From the NCBI GenBank assembly GCA_013335535.1, contig JAAXVL010000004.1, positions 1 to 64,000 of the forward strand: a DNA stretch of 64,000 nt, written 5' to 3'. Within the stretch, counting starts at the first letter, position 1, and each line of letters begins with the position of its first letter. This stretch comes from Azonexaceae bacterium (GTDB lineage Bacteria; Pseudomonadota; Gammaproteobacteria; Burkholderiales; Rhodocyclaceae). This document shows, one piece after another, positions 52,353 through 61,861 of this stretch. The position numbers were made by a program, and so were the translations under genes. The notes under the pieces were generated by a model. That model was given only the letters and a program-made list of their open reading frames with translations, made no database searches and was not told the origin of the DNA.

Positions 52353-53087
52353 TCACTCTTCAATCTCAGCCGCGCTGTAGTTCTTCAGCCGCTTCTCGGC
52401 CGATACGCCGAGCACCTTGAGCAGCCAGGGCGGCGGCGATTCGACCATGGCCACCTGGAAGGGCTGGAGGATGTCGAGCGCCGGGCCACCATCGGGAATC
52501 TTGATCGGGTAGATGTCGGCGCGGATGACCTTGGCGGCAGCCGGGCCGCCGATGGACACGACGTAGCAGACGTGACAATCGCCGATCAGCCTGGCGCGCC
52601 ACAGGTTCTTGTCCTCGGAAAACTCGGCGTCCATGGTGTCGCGGATATCGACCAGGCGGATTTCGGTCGGCGACACCTGATAGACCAGGAAACGCAGGCA
52701 GGAGCCGAAGTGGCCGGAGAGCAGGTCGCCCTTGTCGGAGGCGATGGCGACGCGCACCGAGCCGGGCATGTCGCCGTCTTCATAGGCCTCGATCTTGGGC
52801 AGCGAATCGTCGCCCTGCGTTTCGCCCCACAGGATGCGCACGGCCAGTTTCATGGCCTCGAGGCCGATGCCGATATCCTCGCCGTCCTCTTCGCCGTCGG
52901 CGCTGGCAAAGCCGGTCTTGAGCATGGTCACCGTCGTCTGGCGCAGCTTTTCCTCGTCGATGTCCTCGCCAAGGCGGCGTTGCAGCAATTCAATCAGCGC
53001 CGGCAGGCTGGCATTGGGCATGGCCCGCGAGGCCAGCGCAATGCGCAGCGCGGCTTCGCGGGTAATCGGAGGCGTGGCTTTTTCCAT
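52353..53087 (-). CDS. Second NifY/NafY-type protein
   Basis: This 244-residue protein repeats the plan of the copy at 23481-24212: N-terminal helical domain (TREAALRIALASRAMPNASLPALIELL) and C-terminal NifX-like domain with VAIASDKGDLLSGHFGSCLRFLVYQV. The SGHFGSC histidine is conserved. ATGs at 53090 and 53087 are adjacent; 53087 has the better spacing to GAGGAG. Has a sigma-54 promoter and NifA site. Two such proteins in one genome resemble the NifY/NafY pair of Azotobacter; which is which cannot be told. Confidence 0.9.
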   Translation of the reverse strand: MEKATPPITREAALRIALASRAMPNASLPALIELLQRRLGEDIDEEKLRQTTVTMLKTGFASADGEEDGEDIGIGLEAMKLAVRILWGETQGDDSLPKIEAYEDGDMPGSVRVAIASDKGDLLSGHFGSCLRFLVYQVSPTEIRLVDIRDTMDAEFSEDKNLWRARLIGDCHVCYVVSIGGPAAAKVIRADIYPIKIPDGGPALDILQPFQVAMVESPPPWLLKVLGVSAEKRLKNYSAAEIEE

Positions 53088-53127
53088 CATGTTCTCCTCT
53101 GTTGGTCGGTTGGGGTAACAACTCCCT

Positions 53128-53143
53128 TGCAGAGATGGTGCCA
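53128..53143 (-). promoter_or_regulatory. Sigma-54 promoter of the second nifY
   Basis: The minus strand reads TGGCACCATCTCTGCA, with exact -24 and GG-N10-GC spacing, about 40-55 bases before the start. Confidence 0.85.
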
Positions 53144-53178
53144 GCCGGCCAATATCGGCTAACTGCCTGATTTCACGC

Positions 53179-53193
53179 GGGCATGGGGCTTGC
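53179..53193 (+). promoter_or_regulatory. Weaker sigma-54 promoter candidate before the SagB-like gene
   Basis: GGGCATGGGGCTTGC has GG-N10-GC spacing and TTGC, but two mismatches in the -24 box. It would put the transcript start about 25 bases before GTG 53229. Confidence 0.45.
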
Positions 53194-53228
53194 TGAAGTC
53201 CACCCAACGCCAAGGAAAACCCATCATC

Positions 53229-54872
53229 GTGTCGGATACCTCACAAGAAGTCGTACGCGCCTACCACGCGCGGACCAAGCATCGCTTCGAAGCCTATGCC
53301 GAAGGCCCTGGCCAACTCGACTGGGATGCCCAGCCGGCAGCCTTCCGCCACTATCCGGGCGCGCCCGTCCTTGAATTGCCGCTTTCTGGTGACAAATTCG
53401 AGCGTTGCTACGGTCAACTGGAAAAAAAGCCCAAAAATGAAATCGCGCCGGATCTCGACAGCCTCGGCGCATTGCTCGAACTATCGTTCGGGCTGTCGGC
53501 GTGGAAGACCTGGGGGCCGAGTCGCTGGGCTTTGCGCTGCAATCCTTCATCGGGCAACCTGCACCCGGTCGAAGCCTGGGTGCTGAGCGCCGGGCTGCCC
53601 GGTGTCGGCGCCGGCCTGCAGCACTACGACCCGGAAGAGCACGCCCTCGAAGGTCGTGCCCTGACGGCGCCAGTGGCCGGCGAGGCATGGCTGGCCATCG
53701 GCCTGAGCAGCGTCATGTGGCGCGAAGCCTGGAAATACGGCGAACGCGCCTTCCGCTACTGCCAGCTCGACATCGGCCACGCCGTCGGCGCCCTGGCCTA
53801 CGCCGCCGCACTGCTCGGCTGGGAAGTCGTGCCGCTTGGCGCCACGGCCGCAGCGCTGAAGCATTGCCTCGGGCTGGATCGGCCGGACGATTTCCCGCCC
53901 TCGCGCTACGCCTTCACGGAAACCGAAGAACCGGAAATCCTGCTCGCTATCCGCGCGCCCGGCCTGAATACGCCGCCGTCGGCCGAAGCGCTCGCTGCCT
54001 GGCTCGATAGCGCCAACTGGCAAGGCAAACCGACGCGCATCGACCCGTCGCCCGATTACCGCTGGCCAGCTATCGATCAGGTCGCCGCGGCTAGCCGCGA
54101 GGCGCTCAGCGCGCCAGAATCCTTTGGTTTCGCGCCGCAACCGCCCCTCGTACCGCACCCGACGACAACCGGCGCCGCCCAAATCATCCGCCAGCGCCGC
54201 AGCGGCCAGCGTTTTGATCCGCACTACGCGCTGCTCAAACCGGCCTTCTACCGCATGCTCGACGCCGTGCTGCCCCGGCCGCAATTGCCGTGGCTGGCCC
54301 AGGCCACGCCGCCGCGCATCCACCTGCTGCTCTTCGTCCTGCGCGTTCACGGGCTGCCCAGCGGTCTTTACCTGTTGCCGCGCACGCCGGCTGCCTTCAC
54401 CGAATTGCCCGCCGCGCTGCTGCCCGCCGACGAGCGCTTCGCCGCCCGCCGTCCGGTGGCAGAGTTCGACCCCGAATGCCCACCACACCTCGGCCTCATC
54501 CAGCTCGCCGAAATGGGCCTGCAGGAAATGCAGCGCCTGGCCCGCTCGCTGTCCTGCCATCAGGACATCGCCTCGACCAGCGCCTTCTCGCTCGGCATGC
54601 TCGGCGAGTTTGCGGACGCGACGACCACCGGCCACGGCTACCGCGAACTGCTGCGCGAAGCCGGGCTGGTCGGCCAGGTGCTCTATCTCGAAGCCGAAGC
54701 CGCCGAAGTGCGCGGCACCGGCATCGGCTGCTTCTTCGACGACCCGGTGCATCAGCTCGTCGGCCTCTCCGGCCCGCGCTACCAGAGCGTCTATCACTTC
54801 ACGGTCGGTACGCCGGTCACCGACGACCGCATCGAAACCGGCCCGCCTTATCCCCAACGACAACAGGAATAA
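53229..54872 (+). CDS. SagB-type nitroreductase-family oxidoreductase with two domains
   Basis: The protein (547 residues from GTG 53229) has two related halves: about 1-270 (YHARTKHRFEAYAEGPGQLDW, CNPSSGNLHPVEAWVLSAG, YRYCQLDIGHAVGALAYAAALLGWEV) and about 300-535 (IRQRRSGQRFDP, HLLLFVLRVHGLPSGLYLL, QDIASTSAFSLGMLGEF, YRELLREAGLVGQVLYLEA). This is the layout of SagB/ThcOx-like FMN enzymes, which in peptide biosynthesis oxidise azolines, but no cyclodehydratase or precursor peptide is nearby. Overlapping the start is a NifA site. Downstream is an ankyrin gene. TTG 53190 is less likely because it lies in the promoter candidate. Confidence 0.83.
   Translation: MSDTSQEVVRAYHARTKHRFEAYAEGPGQLDWDAQPAAFRHYPGAPVLELPLSGDKFERCYGQLEKKPKNEIAPDLDSLGALLELSFGLSAWKTWGPSRWALRCNPSSGNLHPVEAWVLSAGLPGVGAGLQHYDPEEHALEGRALTAPVAGEAWLAIGLSSVMWREAWKYGERAFRYCQLDIGHAVGALAYAAALLGWEVVPLGATAAALKHCLGLDRPDDFPPSRYAFTETEEPEILLAIRAPGLNTPPSAEALAAWLDSANWQGKPTRIDPSPDYRWPAIDQVAAASREALSAPESFGFAPQPPLVPHPTTTGAAQIIRQRRSGQRFDPHYALLKPAFYRMLDAVLPRPQLPWLAQATPPRIHLLLFVLRVHGLPSGLYLLPRTPAAFTELPAALLPADERFAARRPVAEFDPECPPHLGLIQLAEMGLQEMQRLARSLSCHQDIASTSAFSLGMLGEFADATTTGHGYRELLREAGLVGQVLYLEAEAAEVRGTGIGCFFDDPVHQLVGLSGPRYQSVYHFTVGTPVTDDRIETGPPYPQRQQE
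53230..53245. promoter_or_regulatory. NifA activator site of the second nifY (and possibly the SagB-like gene)
   Basis: TGTCGGATACCTCACA fits TGT-N10-ACA, about 87 bases upstream of the nifY2 -24 element. It overlaps the first codons of the SagB-like gene. Confidence 0.72.
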
Positions 54873-54874
54873 AC

Positions 54875-55333
54875 ATGACTCCCCAGCTTGCTGCCTTTCT
54901 CGCCGAACACGGCTTTCAATCCAACGACATCAACGCCCCGCAAGCCGACGGCCGCTTCACGCCGCTCATGCGCGCCGCCAAGCTTGGCCGGCTCGATATC
55001 GTCGATGAACTGCTGGCCCTCGGCGTCGATCTCAATGCGCTCAACGCCGACGGCTGCAACGCCCTGTGGCTGGCCTGCTACAACGGCAGCCACGAACTGA
55101 TCGAACGCCTGATCGCCGCCGGCGTGAACATCGACCAGCAGAACGGCAACGGCGCCAGCGCGCTGATGTATGTCTCGTCAAACAGCAAGTCCGACCTCGT
55201 CAAACTGCTGCTGGAAAAAGGCGCCAAGCCGGACTTGAAGAATTTCGACGATTCGACGGCGCTTGATCTGGCGGCTTCGCTGGAATGCTTGAAGCTGTTG
55301 CGCGCGCCTAGCCTATTGCGGCTTGGTCGGTGA
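54875..55333 (+). CDS. Ankyrin-repeat protein
   Basis: This 152-residue soluble protein has about four ankyrin repeats (GRFTPLMRAAKLGRLDIVDELLALGVDLNALNADG, NALWLACYNGSHELIERLIAAGVNI, ASALMYVSSNSKSDLVKLLLEKGAKP). ACAGGAATAAAC precedes the ATG, two bases after the SagB stop, so the two are co-transcribed. Probably a protein-binding adaptor; ankyrin proteins occur in some other nif clusters. Its end overlaps a small convergent gene. Confidence 0.87.
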   Translation: MTPQLAAFLAEHGFQSNDINAPQADGRFTPLMRAAKLGRLDIVDELLALGVDLNALNADGCNALWLACYNGSHELIERLIAAGVNIDQQNGNGASALMYVSSNSKSDLVKLLLEKGAKPDLKNFDDSTALDLAASLECLKLLRAPSLLRLGR

Positions 55334-55510
55334 CCGTTTGCCGAACAGGTCGTCGGCATCGTCAACGATCAGAATGGTGTTGTTAGACGGCGATGCGGGC
55401 AGAACCCTGTCCAGATTCTTCTCGGCTTCCACCCGGTATTTCGACGGCTTAACGGTATTTTGAGTGGCTGCTATTTTGCCGACCGGGGCGCGGGTTTTGG
55501 CTTTTGTCAT
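55313..55510 (-). CDS. Small basic hypothetical protein
   Basis: The 65-residue product is basic at the N-terminus (TKAKTRAPVGKIAATQ) and acidic near the end (ILIVDDADDLFGKR). It overlaps the ankyrin gene end by 21 bases. No family recognised; the start has only a weak ribosome site. Confidence 0.45.
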   Translation of the reverse strand: MTKAKTRAPVGKIAATQNTVKPSKYRVEAEKNLDRVLPASPSNNTILIVDDADDLFGKRSPTKPQ

Positions 55511-55539
55511 CTTGGATATTTCAAAATTGGCTGAATTTT

Positions 55540-55553
55540 CCGGTTGACCGTGG
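55540..55553 (+). repeat. Dispersed 14-bp motif, copy 6
   Basis: Exact CCGGTTGACCGTGG preceded by AAAATTGGCTGAATTTT, between two minus-strand genes. Confidence 0.9.
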
Positions 55554-55571
55554 CAATGGCTGAAAAGGCGG

Positions 55572-57740
55572 TCAGTGCCGGGAAACCTGCAGAAATTCCA
55601 TCAGCTGTCGCGATGGCAGGGGGCGGCTGAAGAAATAGCCCTGCATTTCGTTGCAGCCGAGTTGCCTGAGAATGGCCACCTGCAGCTCGGTTTCGACACC
55701 TTCGACGATGACGTGGAGATCGAAGTTTTTGGCAATCCCGACGATGGCCTGAATGATGGCGAAGGAGTCGTGCGAGGTTCGCAGGTCGCGCACAAACGAC
55801 TGGTCGATCTTGATCCGGCTGACCGAAAAGCGGCGCAGGTAGCTCAGCGATGAATAGCGGGTGCCGAAGTCGTCGATCGAAATATGGACGCCGGTGCTGC
55901 GCAGGTGTTTGACCCGGGCGACGATGTTTTCGGCGTCCTTCATGAGCAGGCTCTCGGTGATTTCGATCTCGAGTGATTCGGGCGGAATGCGGAATTCGTC
56001 GAGCGGGATGCGAATCCGGTCAAGAAGGTCGATGCGGTCGAACTCACGGGCCGACAGATTCACGCCCAGTCGAAGTTCGTGGAAACCCTGCGCTTTCAAG
56101 TGGGCCAATTGCGCGCAGGCTTCGCGTAAAACCCAGTCGCTGATGTTGATGATCAGCCCGGTTTCTTCGGCTATCGGGATGAAAATGTCCGGGCTGATCA
56201 TGCCGGCGCTCGGATGGTGCCAGCGAATCAGTGCTTCAACGCCAACCACCTTGCCGGTGGCGGCATTGATTTGTGGCTGGAAGTGCAATTCGAACTGGTC
56301 GCCTTCCTTGACCGCCTTGCGCAAGTCGTTTTCCAGTGACAGGCGATCGAGATGGGCTGTATGCATGTCGGGCTGGAAATCCAGCGCACCGTTTTTCCCC
56401 TGCGCCTTGACCTGATACATCGCCATGTCGGCACAGCGAATCAGGTCTTCGGCATTGGTGCTGTTGTCAGGGTACATGGCAATGCCGATGCTGGTCGTCG
56501 CCAGGAACTGGGTTTCACCGAGCAGGAAGGGCTTGCGCAGTTCGGCCAGAATTTTTTCGGCGACGATCCGGGCATCTTCCGTGTTGTTGATGTTCGGCAG
56601 CAAGGCCGTGAATTCGTCGCCACCTTGCCGGGCCAGGGTGTCCCCCGTACGCAAACAACTGCGCACGCGTGCCGCAAATTTGCGCAGCAGTTGATCACCG
56701 ACCTGGTGGCCATAGGTGTCGTTGACCAACTTGAATCGATCGATGTCGAGGAACATCACGGCGAGTTTTTCCTTGCGCCGCATGGCTTGCGTGATGGCCA
56801 TCTCGAGCCGGTCCACGAACAGGATGCGGTTGGGCAGCTTGGTCAGCAGGTCGTGAAAGGCCTGGAAGGTAATGGTTTCTTCGGCCTTCTTGCGTTCCGA
56901 AATGTCGCGCGCCACGCCCGAGGTGCCGAGGAAGGTTTCCGAAGCGCCGCCCGTGCCCGTTTCGTAGACCCCTTGCGAACTGAGGATGGCGGTCATGACC
57001 GGACCGCTGCCGGTGCGCGGCATGGCGGGCTTGGGCTTGAAGCGGACTTCCAGGTTGCTCGTCGCACGTTCGCCGACTCGCCGTTCGTTGAAGGCGTACT
57101 GGACATGCTCGTGGTCGCGCGGGTCGACGACCTTGGTGTAGTTCTGGCCGATCAGTTCTTCCGGGGAATAGCCGAGCAGGCTGCTGACGCGTCCGTTGAT
57201 GAAGGTGAAGCGGCCTTCACGATCGAGGGTGAAAATCAGGTCAGGCGACTGCTCGACAAGAAAACGGTGCAGCCGTTCGGAATGCTGGAGCTGGGTCGAG
57301 ACGACGGCGAGTTCCTTGTCGCGGAGGCGATTGGCCAGGGCGCGATCGACTGCCAGGATCATGTCGTTCGGATCGCAATCCTTGCGCAGGAATTCGAAGG
57401 CGCGGTGACGCAGGGCGTGAATGGCCGAGTTGATCGACTTGTCGGCGCTGAAGACGATGACCGAGGCGTCGATCCGGTGCGAGCTCATCCACTCCATGAT
57501 TTCGAAGCCGGAAATATCCGGCAGCCGCAAATCCAGAATGACCAGGTCGGTCGTTCCTTGCTTGAGCTGGGCGATGGCTTCCTGTCCAGTGCTCGCCTCG
57601 CTGATCGAACGCTGGTCGCCCGCCAGCAATTCGCTGTAAGCGCGCCGAAAGTGCGGCTCATCGTCGACGATCAGGATGTTCTGTCGCAACTGGATGCCCG
57701 GCACCCTGGCCAATTCGTACAGTGCGGTGATGGCGTTCAT
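55572..57740 (-). CDS. Response regulator with PAS, GGDEF and EAL domains
   Basis: This 722-residue protein has a receiver (about 18-135, DLVILDLRLPDISG), PAS (about 155-285, DLIFTLDREGRFTFIN), GGDEF (about 300-455, RQGGDEFTALLP) and EAL (about 470-715, VGVEALIRWHHP, then DDFGTRYSSLSYL). GGDEF is intact, as is EALIRW, so it could make and degrade c-di-GMP. Its start overlaps the stop of the HDOD-kinase gene by four bases, so the kinase is the likely phosphodonor. Confidence 0.93.
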   Translation of the reverse strand: MNAITALYELARVPGIQLRQNILIVDDEPHFRRAYSELLAGDQRSISEASTGQEAIAQLKQGTTDLVILDLRLPDISGFEIMEWMSSHRIDASVIVFSADKSINSAIHALRHRAFEFLRKDCDPNDMILAVDRALANRLRDKELAVVSTQLQHSERLHRFLVEQSPDLIFTLDREGRFTFINGRVSSLLGYSPEELIGQNYTKVVDPRDHEHVQYAFNERRVGERATSNLEVRFKPKPAMPRTGSGPVMTAILSSQGVYETGTGGASETFLGTSGVARDISERKKAEETITFQAFHDLLTKLPNRILFVDRLEMAITQAMRRKEKLAVMFLDIDRFKLVNDTYGHQVGDQLLRKFAARVRSCLRTGDTLARQGGDEFTALLPNINNTEDARIVAEKILAELRKPFLLGETQFLATTSIGIAMYPDNSTNAEDLIRCADMAMYQVKAQGKNGALDFQPDMHTAHLDRLSLENDLRKAVKEGDQFELHFQPQINAATGKVVGVEALIRWHHPSAGMISPDIFIPIAEETGLIINISDWVLREACAQLAHLKAQGFHELRLGVNLSAREFDRIDLLDRIRIPLDEFRIPPESLEIEITESLLMKDAENIVARVKHLRSTGVHISIDDFGTRYSSLSYLRRFSVSRIKIDQSFVRDLRTSHDSFAIIQAIVGIAKNFDLHVIVEGVETELQVAILRQLGCNEMQGYFFSRPLPSRQLMEFLQVSRH

Positions 57741-59911
57741 GCGCGGCTGCCCCCGATGGTGCTAGCGCCGTTTCCCGGCATCGCTGCCCGGGTTTTGGGA
57801 ATGAGCAGGGCGATGCTGGTGCCGGCACCGAGCTGGCTGCGGCAGGTGATGAGTATCCCTTCCTTCCTGGCCAGACTGCCGACGACGGACAGGCCGATAC
57901 CGCGTTGCGCCGTGTCGGCGATCGGTTTCGGTCGATAGATCGCCTGAATGGTCTCCTCGGACATGCCGGGGCCATTATCATCGACCCGCAACTGCACGTA
58001 GCTGGCGCCATCGTGAATGATGTTGTCGCTGACCGATATCTTGACGATCTTGCCCTCGGCGAGCGCTTCCGAGGCGTTCTTCCAGAGGTTGAGGACGATC
58101 TGCTTGAGATTGTCGCGGTTGACCTGGATCGGCAATTCAACCTGGGGCAGGGCCGTTTCGAGGCGTATTCCCTTGGCGTTGAACAAGGTGTCGGCATAGA
58201 GCAACAGGAAGTCGTTGAGGACACCAACGAGATCAATGCTGCCGGTTGCAGGGCTGCCCTTGAGCGATTGGGTCATGTGGCCGACGATGTTGGCGACACG
58301 GTCGATTTCCTCGGTCAGCACGGCCAGTTCCTGGCGAACGCCATCTTCCGGCAGTTTCCGTTCGAGAATGCTCAGGTAACTCTTGATGATGCCCAGTGGA
58401 TTGCCGGCTTCATGGACGATCTGGCGCGCCTGACGGGTAAATTGCTGGGTCAGTTCCGCTTCGACTTGCTGGCGGTGCTGGTTCGCTTCAATGACTGCAT
58501 CGAGACTGATTGCAGCGATTTTGCCGAAATTGGCCAGCCAGGGAATCTTGCGCTGCAGGCGAGCGTATTGCTTTTCCGAGAGGCCGCAGACAATGACGCC
58601 GATGACGCGATTGCGCGCCAGCATGGGGATGCAGAGAAGACCGTCGGCAGAGAGTGCGCGGGCGAGTTGCAGATCGAGCAAGGCGAGTGGTTCAGGCTGG
58701 TCGAAGGTGGTCCGAACCTGGCGCCCGATGATGGCCGCTGCGGCCAGCGAGCGGGAAGAGACCAGTGGGATGGATAGTTGGCGGAAAAGTTCCGGTTGAG
58801 CCCCCACCTTTTCGCCGGAAATCGCATCGCCCTTGTCGTTGGCGAGCAGGATGGCGACTTTCGGCAGGTCAAACAGGATGCGGGCGGATTCTCTCAGCGC
58901 GAGCAGGACTTCGGTGTCGCTGCCCAGCTGGAAGAGATCCTGCTGCAATGGCTGCAGCAAGGCCATGCCACCGACCAGGGTCGCCAGATCCTCGTCAGCC
59001 GCAGTCGCCGGGTCGGGCAGCGGTGGCGGTGACGTCGGCGTGGCCGCACGGCGTTTGGGGAAGTCGTCGGCGATACTGATGCCCAGGGCATCAGCAATCT
59101 GGCGGGCGCGCTGGATGGCGCGTTCGCGAACGGCGAGCAATGCCGACATCTCCAGTCGCGGGCTGCTGCGATTGACGACAATGGCCAATTCCGACGTGCT
59201 CTCCCCCGTGGTACTCAGCACCTGGGCGATCCAGACGATTTGCGGCAGCGTGGTGGCCGTGACGATCTGATTGGCGGCCGTGTGATGGAAGGCGACGCCA
59301 TCGGCCAGCACAGAGTCCATTCCCCAGTGGTCGATCAGCCAGCCGCCGACGTCGGCATGCGTCGTGCCGAACAGCTGAAACTCCTCGGCCTGGAGCTTGG
59401 GGTTTTCGCTCGAATTTGCCAAAAAGCGGCGATAGGGCTCGCCAATGGCCGAGAGCAGGATCAGCTCGCCGATATCGTGCAACAGACCCGACAGATAGGC
59501 TTCATCGGGATGCGGATATTCCGCCAGTTCGGCCACGCCGCGCGCTATCTCACCGACCAGAAGGGAGTGACTCCAGTAGTCGGCGACATCGAATTTGTCG
59601 AGGCTGGGGTTGCGGTCGAAAAGTTTCTGGATGGACAGGCAGGTTGCCAGCGAACGGACGAGGCGTGTGCCGAGGGCGATCAGGCAGGTTTCCAGATTTC
59701 TGAGTTCTTTGCCCCGGCGCAGGGCGGGCGAGTTGGCGACGCTCAGTATCCGGCTGGCCAGGCCCGGGTCTTGTTCCACAATGGTGGCCAGCTCCGACAT
59801 CGTCGCTTGTTCGTCTTCGACGGTCCGCACCAGTCGTAACAGAATCTCGGGCGGCGAGGGAATCCGGGCGATATCGATTGATTCGAGAACCGACTTGGGG
59901 AGACTGTGCAT
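57737..59911 (-). CDS. HDOD-domain sensor histidine kinase
   Basis: This protein (724 residues from ATG 59911) has an HDOD domain (about 5-205, IPSPPEILLRLVRTVEDE, HDIGELILLSAIGEPY), a GAF-like domain (about 320-470) and a histidine kinase core (QIVHEAGNPLGIIKSYLSIL; NLWKNASEAL; DDNGPGMSEE; GIGLSVVGSLARK). HDOD domains often sense or bind partners in signalling. The start is uncertain: ATG 59947 is also in frame and neither has a good ribosome site. Overlaps the downstream GGDEF-EAL regulator, forming a two-component c-di-GMP pair. Confidence 0.86.
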   Translation of the reverse strand: MHSLPKSVLESIDIARIPSPPEILLRLVRTVEDEQATMSELATIVEQDPGLASRILSVANSPALRRGKELRNLETCLIALGTRLVRSLATCLSIQKLFDRNPSLDKFDVADYWSHSLLVGEIARGVAELAEYPHPDEAYLSGLLHDIGELILLSAIGEPYRRFLANSSENPKLQAEEFQLFGTTHADVGGWLIDHWGMDSVLADGVAFHHTAANQIVTATTLPQIVWIAQVLSTTGESTSELAIVVNRSSPRLEMSALLAVRERAIQRARQIADALGISIADDFPKRRAATPTSPPPLPDPATAADEDLATLVGGMALLQPLQQDLFQLGSDTEVLLALRESARILFDLPKVAILLANDKGDAISGEKVGAQPELFRQLSIPLVSSRSLAAAAIIGRQVRTTFDQPEPLALLDLQLARALSADGLLCIPMLARNRVIGVIVCGLSEKQYARLQRKIPWLANFGKIAAISLDAVIEANQHRQQVEAELTQQFTRQARQIVHEAGNPLGIIKSYLSILERKLPEDGVRQELAVLTEEIDRVANIVGHMTQSLKGSPATGSIDLVGVLNDFLLLYADTLFNAKGIRLETALPQVELPIQVNRDNLKQIVLNLWKNASEALAEGKIVKISVSDNIIHDGASYVQLRVDDNGPGMSEETIQAIYRPKPIADTAQRGIGLSVVGSLARKEGILITCRSQLGAGTSIALLIPKTRAAMPGNGASTIGGSRA

Positions 59912-60149
59912 GGATATACGATATGAATATTGACCAATAAACAGCACTGCAAGTACGGCTGGCTTGAGGCCTGCACAACCGACAAAGTTCTAATTTACAC
60001 ATTTCACAGCCAGTAAATGTGAATTGTTTGAAATATTTTTTATAGGTAAAAAGCGTAGGCTAAACCGTCAAATGCCATGTAAATAAAGGGTCTAGGGTTT
60101 TTACTAGGCACTCTAAAATGGTCGAAAATTTGATATTTAGTCGGAATTT

Positions 60150-60163
60150 CCGGTTGACCGTGG
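60150..60163 (+). repeat. Dispersed 14-bp motif, copy 7
   Basis: Exact CCGGTTGACCGTGG preceded by ATTTAGTCGGAATTT, just beyond the gltA terminator. Confidence 0.9.
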
Positions 60164-60181
60164 AAGTGCTGCCGCCAGACG

Positions 60182-60218
60182 AAAAAAAGCCGGCCAGGGA
60201 GAATTTCCCCGGCCGGCC
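60182..60218 (-). terminator. Rho-independent terminator of gltA
   Basis: On the minus strand a GGCCGGCC-rich stem with a small AATT-centred loop ends in GGCCGGC and a run of seven T. Confidence 0.85.
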
Positions 60219-60231
60219 TTTACTTGCCTGA

Positions 60232-61530
60232 TTAGCCGCGTTGAGCGAGCGGCGTGACGTCCCGCTTGGCGGCGCCGACGTAAAGTTGGCGCGGACGACC
60301 GATCTTGTATTCCGGATCGGAGATCATTTCTTCCCACTGCGTCATCCAGCCGACCGTGCGGGCCAGCGCGAAGATGCAGGTGAACATTTCGGTCGGGATG
60401 CCGATGGCTTTCTGGACGATGCCGGAATAGAAGTCGACGTTCGGGTAGAGCTTCTTCTCGACAAAGTACGGATCTTCCAGCGCGATCCTTTCCAGTTCCA
60501 TGGCCAGCTTGAACAGGCGATCGTTTTCCAGGCCGAGCTCGGTCAGCACTTCGTTGCACACCTTGCGCATGAGCTTGGCGCGCGGGTCGAAGTTTTTGTA
60601 AACACGGTGGCCGAAACCCATGAGCTTGAACGAATCGTTCTTGTCCTTGGCGCGGGCGATGAATTCGGGAACGCGCGAGACGTCGCCGATTTCTTCGAGC
60701 ATCTGCAGGCAGGCTTCGTTGGCGCCACCGTGGGCGGGGCCCCACAGGCAGGCGATGCCGGCCGCGATGCAGGCAAACGGATTGGCGCCGGAGGAGCCGG
60801 CCAGACGGACGGTCGAGGTCGAGGCGTTCTGCTCGTGATCGGCGTGTAGCGTGAAGATGACGTCGAGGGCGCGGACCAGCACCGGGTTCGGCACGTATTT
60901 CTCGCACGGATTGCCGAACATCATGCGCATGAAGTTGGCTGTGTAGCCGAGTTCATTGTCGGGGTGCATGAAGGGCATGCCGACGCTGTACTTGTAGGCC
61001 ATGGCGACGATGGTCGGCATCTTGGCGATGAGGTGGATGAAATTCGTGTTGCGATGCTCGGCATCGGCGAAATCCATGGCGTCGTGGTAGAAGGCCGACA
61101 GGGCGCCGACGACGCCGGTCATGACGGCCATCGGGTGGGCGTCGCGACGGAAACCGGAGAAGAATTTGGCGAGTTGCTCGTGCACCATCGTGTGATGGGT
61201 CACCGCCCCTTCGAACTCGGCTTTCTGCTTGGCGTTCGGCAGTTCTCCGTTTTTCAGCAGATAGGCCACCTCGAGGAAGTTGCAGTTTTCGGCAAGCTGC
61301 TCAATCGGGTAGCCGCGATAAAGCAGCTGGCCAACGTCGCCATCGATGAAAGTGATTTTCGACTTGCAGCTGGCCGTCGACAGGAAGCCGGAGTCGTAGG
61401 TGAACAGACCCGTCTTGGCGCCCAATGTACGGATGTCGACACAGTCGTTGCCATGAACCGGCGCCATGATCGAAAAGTCGACCGGTGCCAGACCGTCAAT
61501 GTTCAGTGTTGCCTTGCGTTCAATCGTCAT
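60232..61530 (-). CDS. gltA: Citrate synthase (type II)
   Basis: This 432-residue enzyme condenses acetyl-CoA and oxaloacetate. The catalytic segments are visible: [18 protein letters not shown]-type region ([10 protein letters not shown]), [12 protein letters not shown] and [15 protein letters not shown]. The N-terminal extension ([16 protein letters not shown]) is typical of NADH-sensitive hexameric proteobacterial enzymes. CAGGGAGTAAAA precedes the ATG. Monocistronic, with its own terminator. Confidence 0.96.
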   Translation of the reverse strand: MTIERKATLNIDGLAPVDFSIMAPVHGNDCVDIRTLGAKTGLFTYDSGFLSTASCKSKITFIDGDVGQLLYRGYPIEQLAENCNFLEVAYLLKNGELPNAKQKAEFEGAVTHHTMVHEQLAKFFSGFRRDAHPMAVMTGVVGALSAFYHDAMDFADAEHRNTNFIHLIAKMPTIVAMAYKYSVGMPFMHPDNELGYTANFMRMMFGNPCEKYVPNPVLVRALDVIFTLHADHEQNASTSTVRLAGSSGANPFACIAAGIACLWGPAHGGANEACLQMLEEIGDVSRVPEFIARAKDKNDSFKLMGFGHRVYKNFDPRAKLMRKVCNEVLTELGLENDRLFKLAMELERIALEDPYFVEKKLYPNVDFYSGIVQKAIGIPTEMFTCIFALARTVGWMTQWEEMISDPEYKIGRPRQLYVGAAKRDVTPLAQRG

Positions 61531-61861
61531 TTTTACTCCCTGAAAAAGTTATCTGTGGCCTATGCATCGTGAAAGCGATGGCGGATATCGAACAAACGCC
61601 AATTTTTATTGGTAATTTTGAATTCAAGCAATACACATGCCTTGGTCGCCCGAAAAAGAACACAGGCCAGCCAAGCGCTGCCAGACCGCGAGGATAGCAG
61701 GCATGGCGGGCTTGAACTTTGAGCAAAGCTAATATGGCAGCACCAAAGCGGCGCTACGTTTCAGTAATTGCTCAATTTCGGTGCGTTTATGTGCAGCACC
61801 CGCCGGGGGCAAGTTTTGGTGCCATGAATAAAGCCAGCGAGGCTGGCTGTTCGGGCGAGGC
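61531..61861. other. Upstream region of gltA
   Basis: AT-rich near 61600-61640, where the gltA promoter probably lies. Short frames here look like chance. No gene recognised. Confidence 0.45.

Larger units (their letters stand above)
59912..60231. other. AT-rich region between the HDOD gene and gltA end
   Basis: Contains an inverted repeat CACATTT/AAATGTG near 59998-60021 (possible operator), the dispersed motif at 60150, and the gltA terminator. No gene was seen. Confidence 0.5.
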
